From assembly GCA_001799575.1 (NCBI GenBank), contig MGTT01000016.1, positions 1-64,000 on the forward strand: 64,000 nt of DNA, given 5' to 3'. The translations under genes were made by a program, and so were the position numbers. Below are positions 58,196-64,000 of the stretch, in pieces. This DNA comes from Elusimicrobia bacterium GWA2_56_46. Lineage in GTDB: Bacteria; Elusimicrobiota; Elusimicrobia; Elusimicrobiales; UBA9959. Below the pieces are notes generated by a model, which was not told where the DNA came from, ran no database searches, and worked only from the letters and a program-made list of their open reading frames with translations. Every line of letters starts with the position of its first letter. Positions within the stretch are counted from its first letter, which is position 1.

Positions 58196-59131
58196 ATGGG
58201 ACAACAACCAATCGTTTTCATCGTTTTGCTGAACTGGAATCGACCGCAGGATACTCTGGATTGCATCGCATCCTTGCGCAAACGTCCATACCACAACAGC
58301 CGTATTGTTGTTGTCGATAACGGATCCATCGATGATTCCGTAGAACGAATTCGAAATGCAGGCGGGAATCTTGTTTTGCTGGAGTCCGGGACAAATCTGG
58401 GATTCACAGGCGGAAATAATTTAGGCATGCAGTATGCATTGGATAACGGCGCAGATTACATCTTTGTGCTTAATAACGACACATTGGTCGTCGACGATGT
58501 TATCGAAACTATGGTGGGGGCGGCAGAAAGTGACTCCCACATCGGGATTGTTACTCCCAAGATTTGTTTTCATCCTCAGTGTAACCTTATATGGTTTGGC
58601 GGCGCGGAGTTTAACTCGTGTTCTATGACTGGGCGTTGCGTGGGGTATACACAGGAGGACTATGGGCAGTTCGATGCTGCCCAGGATGTCCCTTGGGCTA
58701 CAGGATGCGCCATGTTAATACGACGATCGGTTATAGAATCTGTTGGTTATTTCTGCGATGATTATTTTGCGGTATTTGAGGATCTAGACTATTGTTTTCG
58801 AGTGGTAAATAGGGGATATCGTATCGTTTATTCTCCGTCCGCTGTTGTTTGGCATAAAGAATCAAAGTCAGCTGGCGGGCGTGACGCTCCATCGTATGTA
58901 TATTACCAGACGCGTAACCTGCTAGTGTTTCAGCAACGGTGGTCGAGGAATATGGTTCATTTAATAGCCTCTCATTGTTATGCTTTTTTATACTTTGTTA
59001 AAAGGGCAGTATGGTTCGTTTTGCAAAATAAATGGCGGAGTGTGGCGGGATTATGTTATGGCATCCGCGACGGGTTGGCTGGAAAAGTGGGCCGCCGGGA
59101 ATATGCTTTTCTCTCTGTAATTAGGAAATGA
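58196..59131 (+). CDS. Rhamnosyltransferase-like family 2 glycosyltransferase
   Basis: A 311-residue GT2 enzyme of the group that includes rhamnosyl- and N-acetylglucosaminyl-transferases (WbbL-like). VFIVLLNWNRPQDTLDCIAS, VVDNGSIDDS, NLGFTGGNNLGM and VLNNDTLVVDD are its hallmarks; PWATGCAMLIRRSVIESVG and FEDLDYCFRV complete the acceptor side. It starts 18 bp after the ligase gene. Transfers one sugar from an NDP donor to the lipid-linked chain in the cytoplasm. dTDP-rhamnose genes are not in the window, so the donor is unknown. Confidence 0.85.
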   Translation: MGQQPIVFIVLLNWNRPQDTLDCIASLRKRPYHNSRIVVVDNGSIDDSVERIRNAGGNLVLLESGTNLGFTGGNNLGMQYALDNGADYIFVLNNDTLVVDDVIETMVGAAESDSHIGIVTPKICFHPQCNLIWFGGAEFNSCSMTGRCVGYTQEDYGQFDAAQDVPWATGCAMLIRRSVIESVGYFCDDYFAVFEDLDYCFRVVNRGYRIVYSPSAVVWHKESKSAGGRDAPSYVYYQTRNLLVFQQRWSRNMVHLIASHCYAFLYFVKRAVWFVLQNKWRSVAGLCYGIRDGLAGKVGRREYAFLSVIRK

Positions 59132-59152
59132 TCTATTTACTGGAGGCATCTA

Positions 59153-60310
59153 GTGCGCGTTCTTAATGTGATAATGTGTCTGGACCCAATCGGCGGCGGC
59201 GGGTCAGTGGAGAGAATTTATCAGCTCAGTAGGCACTTATCTTTAATGGGAGAGGATTGTACGATCCTGACAACAAAACAGGGGTGGAACGAAGACCATA
59301 TTCGCGGCCTTGGCAATGTTAAAGTGGTTGCACTGCCGTATCTCTCCGAGCGGTTTAAAATACCTATCGGCCTTTTTAGCTGGCTTAACCGACATATACG
59401 TGACTATGAGGTCGTCCATCTTGCGATGAATTGGACGGCAATCACCGCTGTAACCTATCTCTACTTGAGATATTATAAACGGCCATATGTATATTCGGCA
59501 ATGGGCTGGATAGCAGTGGATGGACGCTCCCGAATTTTCAAGCGGGTCTATAGAGAGCTATTTACAAAACCCATGGTTCGACATGCTGAAACTTGCGTGG
59601 CTATTACAAAGAGGGAGGCTGCTGACTACGAGAGTATGGGTGCAGGTAGGGCGAATATTTCATTAATCCCGAACGGCATTAATGTTGAATCTTTCCTTGC
59701 TCCCCAAAGTGACGAGGTTTTTCGCGCCCGCTATGGCATAGATTCGCGTCCAGTGATACTTTTTATTGGCAGGCTCAATGCTATTAAGGGCCCTGATTTG
59801 TTAATCAAAGCCTTTTCCTCAATTTCCGGCGAGTTCCCGAATTACCAGTTAGTGATTGCCGGGAATAACTATGGGTTTCTTGAAGAACTTCAAAGACTTG
59901 TTGAACTTTACAAAATTAACGGCAAGGTAACTTTTTTAGACCCGATTTTTGGTGTTGAAAAGAATGCGGCCTACCAATCAGCAGAACTGTTCGTTATCCC
60001 GTCCCGATTTGACACAATGACAATTGTTGCGCTTGAAGCCGCGGCATCAGGGACGCCTGTGCTGTTAACAAAACAATGTGATTTTAATGAGCTTCAGCAG
60101 GCAGGCGGCGGGCTTGCGGTGGAGGCAAATGTAGAAGGTTTAGCTGACGGGTTAAGGGTATTACTCTCAAAACAGGAAAGGTTAAGTGAAATGGGGAGGC
60201 TGGGCAAAGAGTATGTAGCAAAAACATATAATTGGCCGCAGATTTGCAAACAATTTATCGAGATTTTTCGGAATGCTATGTCTACGCCGATGTCACAGCA
60301 TAGAAACTGA
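59153..60310 (+). CDS. Family 4 glycosyltransferase
   Basis: A 385-residue GT-B retaining transferase. The N-terminus VLNVIMCLDPIGGGGSVERI has the Gly-rich loop; VAITKREAADY opens the C-terminal half, ILFIGRLNAIKGPDLLIKAF binds the donor phosphate, and FVIPSRFDTMTIVALEAAAS carries the Glu-x7-Glu position, in which the first acidic residue is Asp here. GTG start, GGAGG at 59142-59146. The last 40 residues are hydrophilic. Adds an internal sugar of the repeat unit, type unknown. Confidence 0.82.
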   Translation: MRVLNVIMCLDPIGGGGSVERIYQLSRHLSLMGEDCTILTTKQGWNEDHIRGLGNVKVVALPYLSERFKIPIGLFSWLNRHIRDYEVVHLAMNWTAITAVTYLYLRYYKRPYVYSAMGWIAVDGRSRIFKRVYRELFTKPMVRHAETCVAITKREAADYESMGAGRANISLIPNGINVESFLAPQSDEVFRARYGIDSRPVILFIGRLNAIKGPDLLIKAFSSISGEFPNYQLVIAGNNYGFLEELQRLVELYKINGKVTFLDPIFGVEKNAAYQSAELFVIPSRFDTMTIVALEAAASGTPVLLTKQCDFNELQQAGGGLAVEANVEGLADGLRVLLSKQERLSEMGRLGKEYVAKTYNWPQICKQFIEIFRNAMSTPMSQHRN

Positions 60311-60341
60311 CGGGTGAGTTAAAATTTAACGGTAAATAATC

Positions 60342-61121
60342 ATGGAGTACAAGATAACCATATCCTTAATCTCTCTGAATCAGCGTGGAGATATAGAAAG
60401 ACTGTTGCCCACTCTTATGTCTGCTGCTGAAAAGATCGGGGCCGAGGTGTTGCTGGTGGATAACTGCTCAACGGACAGCACAAGGGACTTTGTGACCGCC
60501 AATTACCCGGGTGTTAAAGTCGTGGATAATCCTAATGTCGCGGGCTACGGAGAGAACCATAACATAAACCTTAAGCGTGCGTCCGGGAGCTACTTTGTAA
60601 TAATGAATTCGGACATGATGGTTAGTCCGGATACGTTTGTCGCGCTTAAAGACTACATGGATTCCCACCCTGATGTGGGTGCGGTCTGCCCTAAAATACT
60701 AAACCCCGATGGCTCAATACAGGGGCTTAATAAACTTAATCCCACCGTTTGGGATCTCTTCCTGCGGCGTTTTATGCCAAAGGTATTTATAAAATATTTT
60801 AAACGGCGTATGGACGCACATGAGATGCGGGATAGGGATCCTAACAGTACCTATGACGTGCCGTCCATGAGCGGCTGCTTTATGTTCTGCCGCACCGATT
60901 TGCTTAAGAAGTTAGGGGGATTTGATGAGGGGTATTTTTTATACTTTGAAGATTTCGATTTGTCGCGCAGAATACAGCGTACGCACCGCACTGTGTATTA
61001 TCCGGGCGCCGAAGTAACACATTTTTGGGCCCGATCGGCACACCTTAAATTTCGCTATATGCTGTATTTTTTTCGCAGCGCCTTCCGCTACTTCAATAAA
61101 TGGGGATATAAACTGTTTTAA
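60342..61121 (+). CDS. Family 2 glycosyltransferase
   Basis: A 259-residue GT2 enzyme. ISLISLNQRGDIERLLPTLM, LLVDNCSTDSTRDFV, VAGYGENHNINLKRASGSY and VIMNSDMMVSPDTF are the donor motifs; MSGCFMFCRTDLLKKLGGFD and YFEDFDLSRRIQ the acceptor motifs. It resembles WcaA/RfbF-type enzymes. It lies just before the epimerase/initiating-transferase pair, so may add the second sugar of the chain. An ATG is preceded by no good Shine-Dalgarno. Confidence 0.85.
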   Translation: MEYKITISLISLNQRGDIERLLPTLMSAAEKIGAEVLLVDNCSTDSTRDFVTANYPGVKVVDNPNVAGYGENHNINLKRASGSYFVIMNSDMMVSPDTFVALKDYMDSHPDVGAVCPKILNPDGSIQGLNKLNPTVWDLFLRRFMPKVFIKYFKRRMDAHEMRDRDPNSTYDVPSMSGCFMFCRTDLLKKLGGFDEGYFLYFEDFDLSRRIQRTHRTVYYPGAEVTHFWARSAHLKFRYMLYFFRSAFRYFNKWGYKLF

Positions 61122-61153
61122 AGTGGCACTTAAAATATCCCACGACACTTCTC

Positions 61154-62134
61154 ATGCAAAATATATTGATAACAGGCGCGACCGGTTTTATAGGTAGGGC
61201 GCTTTGCGATAAACTATTGGCAGACGGCATTCACATACGCGCCGCAGTATGGCGTGAAGAGCTTTCCGGTAACATTCAGGAGGGGCTTAGTATTGTCCCT
61301 ATAGATTCTATTGGGCCGGATACTGACTGGGCTGAAGCGTTGGCGGGGGTGGATACCGTCATTCACCTGGCCGCCAGGGTGCATGTGATGGATGAGAAAG
61401 CGGAAGAACCGCTGGCTGCGTATCGCCGTGTAAATGTTGCCGGGACGGAAAGGCTGGCCCGGATGGCGGCCGCTAACGGGGTAAAACGCTTGGTCTTTAT
61501 CAGTTCGGTCAAAGTTCACGGTGAGGAAGCCGCAAAGTCCTATACTGAGGATGACCCGCCCGCGCCTTTGGATCCGTACGGCATCAGCAAATTGGAGGCG
61601 GAAGAGGTTTTAAAGAAGATTTCCGGGGAAACAGGACTTGAGGTGGTGATTGTCAGGCCGCCGCTGGTATATGGCGCCGGAGTAAAGGCCAATTTCTACC
61701 GGTTGATGGGCATTGTAGCGCGCGGAATTCCTTTGCCTCTGGCCAGTATAGTGAACGTGAGGAGTTTTATATATCTTGGTAATTTGATAGATGCGATAAC
61801 GGTCTGTGCGGCACATCCGCGTGCGGCGGGGCAGACATTCCTCGTCAGTGACGGGGAAGATGTTTCTACACCGGAGTTGATACGAAGACTGGCAGGCTGC
61901 ATGGGGCGTCCGGCGCGGATGTTTCCGTTCCCCGCTTTCCTGATACGGCTGGCCGGGAAACTGACCGGTAAGACAGCCGCTGTAGAACGATTATTGGGCT
62001 CCCTGGTGGTCGATAACGGCAGGATTCGGCGGGAGCTGGGTTGGAAGCCGCCGTTTACTATGACGGAGGGACTAAGGGAAACTACTGACTGGTATAAGAA
62101 GCGTGAAGAGCGGGGATTGATGGATCCCGGCTAA
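61154..62134 (+). CDS. NDP-sugar epimerase/reductase SDR (WbpV/WbpK-like)
   Basis: A 326-residue extended SDR with ITGATGFIGRALCDKLL, HLAARVHVMDE, SSVKVHGE and YGISK as the Tyr/Lys pair. The combination HVMDE...VNVAGTERL is characteristic of the WbpV/WbpK/FnlD-type 4-epimerases or reductases that act on 4-keto-6-deoxy-HexNAc and are found directly upstream of initiating transferases. In Pseudomonas-type loci the product is UDP-QuiNAc or UDP-FucNAc, the sugar used by the following enzyme. The last residues, GLMDPG, and the stop codon are encoded by a REP-like repeat. Confidence 0.8.
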   Translation: MQNILITGATGFIGRALCDKLLADGIHIRAAVWREELSGNIQEGLSIVPIDSIGPDTDWAEALAGVDTVIHLAARVHVMDEKAEEPLAAYRRVNVAGTERLARMAAANGVKRLVFISSVKVHGEEAAKSYTEDDPPAPLDPYGISKLEAEEVLKKISGETGLEVVIVRPPLVYGAGVKANFYRLMGIVARGIPLPLASIVNVRSFIYLGNLIDAITVCAAHPRAAGQTFLVSDGEDVSTPELIRRLAGCMGRPARMFPFPAFLIRLAGKLTGKTAAVERLLGSLVVDNGRIRRELGWKPPFTMTEGLRETTDWYKKREERGLMDPG

Positions 62135-62191
62135 CGGATTGCCGGGATGACGGTGTTTTATGGATCCCCGCTTACGAATTGCGGGGATGAC
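62113..62191. repeat. Two REP-like hairpin units, copy A
   Basis: Unit 1 (62121-62151) is TGGATCCCGGC, loop, GCCGGGATGAC; unit 2 (62161-62191) is TGGATCCCCGC, loop, GCGGGGATGAC. The 8-bp stems differ by compensating base changes. The TAA stop of the epimerase gene lies in the loop of unit 1. The same block recurs at 62813. Confidence 0.75.
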
Positions 62192-62228
62192 AGGGGGGGC
62201 AGCACTAGGGGGGGTAGGATAGGTTTTT

Positions 62229-62789
62229 ATGAAACGCATGTTTGACATTGCTTTATCTTTTGTTGCGTTGGTGTTATTGGGCCTACCGATGCTGATGGTC
62301 GCTGTGCTGGTCAGGTTGACCTCGCGGGGGGCGGCGCTGTATTGGTCTGACCGGGTCGGGCGGGACAATGTCATATTCAGGATGCCTAAATTCCGCACTA
62401 TGCGGGTGGACGCGCCGATTGTGGCTACTCACCTGTTGACGGATCCGGATCGGTTTTTGACCCCGGTGGGCAAATTCCTGCGCAAAGCCAGCTTGGACGA
62501 GTTGCCGCAATTATTCAGTATCCTTAAGGGCGACATGAGTTTTGTGGGGCCCCGGCCCGCTCTTTTTAATCAGGAGGACTTGATAGGGCTTAGGACCGCC
62601 AAAGGGGTGCAGCGCATGGCGCCGGGGCTTACCGGGTGGGCGCAGGTTAATGGAAGGGATGATTTATCAATCTCTGCCAAAGTAGATTTTGACGAATATT
62701 ATATGAGGCATCGTTCTTTTGTTTTTGATTTGAAAATACTTCTGATGACGGCGTTTCAGGCGATGGCGGGGAAAGGGGTGAGGCATTAG
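62229..62789 (+). CDS. Initiating phosphoglycosyl transferase (PglC/WcaJ C-terminal type)
   Basis: A 186-residue monotopic phosphoglycosyl transferase with one N-terminal membrane helix (about 5-28). RVGRDNVIFRMPKFRTM, RKASLDELPQLFSILKGDMS with the Asp-Glu dyad, and FVGPRPALFNQ are the family motifs. It transfers a phospho-sugar from a UDP sugar to undecaprenyl phosphate, the first membrane step of the glycan. The short, PglC-like form favours UDP-diNAcBac, QuiNAc or FucNAc as donor, consistent with the epimerase before it and the PglF/WbpM-like gene after it. REP-like repeats flank it on both sides. Confidence 0.88.
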   Translation: MKRMFDIALSFVALVLLGLPMLMVAVLVRLTSRGAALYWSDRVGRDNVIFRMPKFRTMRVDAPIVATHLLTDPDRFLTPVGKFLRKASLDELPQLFSILKGDMSFVGPRPALFNQEDLIGLRTAKGVQRMAPGLTGWAQVNGRDDLSISAKVDFDEYYMRHRSFVFDLKILLMTAFQAMAGKGVRH

Positions 62790-62812
62790 GGGAGCGTAAA
62801 GCGGGAAGCGTG

Positions 62813-62882
62813 GGGATTGATGGATCCCGGCTAACAGATTGCCGGGATGACAGTGTTTTATGGATCCCCGCTTACGGATGAC
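62813..62882. repeat. REP-like hairpin units, copy B
   Basis: Unit 1 (62821-62851) is nearly identical to copy A, while unit 2 (62861-62882) lacks the central part of its hairpin. The eight bases before unit 1 also match copy A, so about 70 bp are duplicated on both sides of the transferase gene. Confidence 0.75.
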
Positions 62883-62926
62883 GGAGCCTGAAAGGAGAAA
62901 CGGGGGATTTGCGGGGGGCGGGGATT

Positions 62927-62935
62927 TGGTATAAT
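62927..62935 (+). promoter_or_regulatory. Extended -10 promoter TGGTATAAT
   Basis: TG-G-TATAAT (62927-62935) is followed after 7 nt by the ATG at 62943, so the transcript should be leaderless or nearly so. No convincing -35 is seen, as allowed with an extended -10. Confidence 0.55.
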
Positions 62936-62942
62936 GGTATGA

Positions 62943-64000
62943 ATGAAAGCCGCATTGAAGAAGCACCGGAACTGGTTTGTTTTTTCGGCTGACGCAGTGG
63001 CGGTTGCGGTTTCGTTCTGGCTGGCTTTCCAGCTCAGATTTGATTTTCACCCGCCTGAACTCCAATTTTCCAATTTCCTCCAGACGGTGCTGATCGTGAT
63101 CGCGGCCCGCCTGGCGGCGTTTTACTATTTTGGCCTTTATAAAGGGATATGGCGTTATGCCAGTATTAATGATCTGACCTCTGTTTTTAAGGCGATTGCC
63201 GTAAGTCAGGTCTTTATCCTGGCGGCTATCCTTTTCCTGAAACACGCCAATTTTTCGCGCGCGGTGATTTTGATCGATCCTATATTGACCATAGTCCTGG
63301 TCGGGGGGATACGGTTCTTTATCCGGGCTACCAGGGAAATGCGGTATAAGGGTAATACCGCGGAACTGCCGAAAGTGCTTATTTTCGGCGCCGGGGATCT
63401 TGGCGAGAGCATTTTGAGGGGTATTAAAAGGGACAGGGGCAACAAATACTATGTTGTCGGTTTCCTTGACGACAACCATGAAAAGTGGGGTCATAATATT
63501 CACGGCACTCCTATTTTGGGGGGGCGGAGCGCGCTGGCCAGGGTGATCGCCAAATATTCGGTGGATGAAGTGATCATAGCCGTGAATCATTCCAGAGGGA
63601 AGCTGATCGGCGATCTGATAGCCCTCTACAAAGACAGTCTGTTGCTTAAAAAGGTTCAGTTTAAGACCGTTCCGACGCTGTCGGAGTCTCTGGCCTATTC
63701 CTCACGTTCCGGGAAAGGTTTGAGGAAGATAGAATTGAGCGATCTTCTGAACCGGAAGCCGGTTCAGACCGATATGGCCGCGGTTACGCGGCTGGTGGCG
63801 GGAAAAACCGTGCTTGTTACCGGCGCCGGCGGTACGATAGGCGCGGAGCTTTGCCGGCAGATCCTGAAATTCCGGCCCAAGACGCTGTTGCTGCTTGAAA
63901 ATCACAATACAGCGCTGTTCTATATCGAGAAAGAGCTGCTGGAACTGTCGGAGAGCACCGAGATAGTGCCTTTGGCCGGGGATATTAAGGACCGCAGCCT
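62943..64000 (+). CDS. WbpM/PglF/CapD-like nucleotide-sugar 4,6-dehydratase, 5' part
   Basis: Open to the window end (352 codons and counting; relatives have 600-650). It begins MKAALKKHRNWFVFSADAVA with four transmembrane helices (about 10-120). A first Rossmann domain follows (VLIFGAGDLGESILRG at about 142-157, FLDDN), then a linker and the start of the catalytic SDR domain (VLVTGAGGTIGAELCRQIL, NAD motif). The catalytic residues lie beyond the edge. Such enzymes convert UDP-GlcNAc to its 4-keto-6-deoxy form, the substrate for the epimerase at 61154 and hence the initiating sugar. Start chosen at the ATG after the extended -10. Confidence 0.88.
   Translation, partial: MKAALKKHRNWFVFSADAVAVAVSFWLAFQLRFDFHPPELQFSNFLQTVLIVIAARLAAFYYFGLYKGIWRYASINDLTSVFKAIAVSQVFILAAILFLKHANFSRAVILIDPILTIVLVGGIRFFIRATREMRYKGNTAELPKVLIFGAGDLGESILRGIKRDRGNKYYVVGFLDDNHEKWGHNIHGTPILGGRSALARVIAKYSVDEVIIAVNHSRGKLIGDLIALYKDSLLLKKVQFKTVPTLSESLAYSSRSGKGLRKIELSDLLNRKPVQTDMAAVTRLVAGKTVLVTGAGGTIGAELCRQILKFRPKTLLLLENHNTALFYIEKELLELSESTEIVPLAGDIKDRS

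Noticed and set aside
62667-63590. 307-codon minus-strand frame
   Set aside because: Antisense to the WbpM/PglF-like gene, crossing a REP-like repeat. The forward frame has clear helices and two Rossmann motifs.
1-64000. CRISPR array, tRNA or rRNA genes
   Set aside because: No regularly spaced repeats of 25-40 bp, no cloverleaf I could fold with confidence, and no rRNA signature were seen on reading both strands.

Overview
The window is 64 kb of bacterial DNA in which every gene I can support lies on the + strand. Most of it is a surface-polysaccharide island: nucleotide-sugar enzymes, glycosyltransferases (GTs), Wzx-type flippases, Wzy/WaaL-type polymerases or ligases, a Wzz-like chain-length protein and a phosphoglycosyl transferase. 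A Gram-negative organism is likely. The mix fits environmental or candidate-phylum bacteria such as Elusimicrobiota: FlgD/T9SS-like C-terminal domain, DUF4143 ATPases, many MNT/HEPN pairs, intergenic TGGAT...ATGAC hairpin repeats. No rRNA or housekeeping marker is present, so the phylum is only a guess. I found no tRNA, rRNA or CRISPR array.

Layout. 0-3 kb: the end of a probable insertion sequence, a gene for a glycine-rich tail-fibre-like protein truncated by it, an exported protein, and a GT87-like membrane GT. 3.3-5.5 kb: a GDP-fucose-synthase-like reductase and a His-type DegT 3-dehydratase, together suggesting a colitose-like 3,6-dideoxyhexose. 5.5-6.2 kb: MNT/HEPN toxin-antitoxin pair. 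6.3-13.9 kb: CgeB-like GT, two sister radical SAM proteins around a GT10 fucosyltransferase, a flippase and a GT2. 14-21.4 kb: a defence/toxin-antitoxin belt of two DUF4143 ATPases, an internally deleted methyltransferase, a second MntA/HepT pair, an AbiEi/AbiEii pair with a clear promoter and palindromic operator, and zeta-toxin and PIN-like remnants, with one GT4 among them. 21.5-25.5 kb: O-antigen ligase, putative polymerase, Wzz.

25.7-36.9 kb is a tightly coupled 12-gene operon for a legionaminic-acid-type nonulosonate by the GDP-linked route (LegB, LegC, PtmE, LegH, LegI, LegG, PtmF-like, LegF, PtmA-like). It ends in a WbuZ/WbuY/WbuX-type amidation cassette (HisF-like, HisH-like, N-acetyl sugar amidotransferase), predicting an acetamidino-modified sugar (Leg5Am7Ac-like). 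37-40.6 kb: GT2, GT11 fucosyltransferase, oxidoreductase and sugar methyltransferase, ending in a fragment of a second GDP-fucose synthase.

40.8-60.3 kb looks more A+T-rich and is a second assembly module: flippase, GT-B-like transferase, three methyltransferases including a C-methyltransferase type, two very large multipass proteins, a third radical SAM protein, a Gmd-like SDR lacking the catalytic Glu, several GTs and an O-antigen ligase/polymerase. 60.3-64 kb: GT2, WbpV-like epimerase, PglC/WcaJ-like initiating transferase and the 5' part of a WbpM/PglF-like dehydratase, separated by REP-like repeats.

Together the genes would make activated fucose-like, dideoxy and nonulosonic sugars, start a glycan on undecaprenyl phosphate, extend it, flip it, and polymerise or ligate it. 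The duplicated flippases and ligases plus interspersed addiction modules suggest a composite, repeatedly recombined locus.
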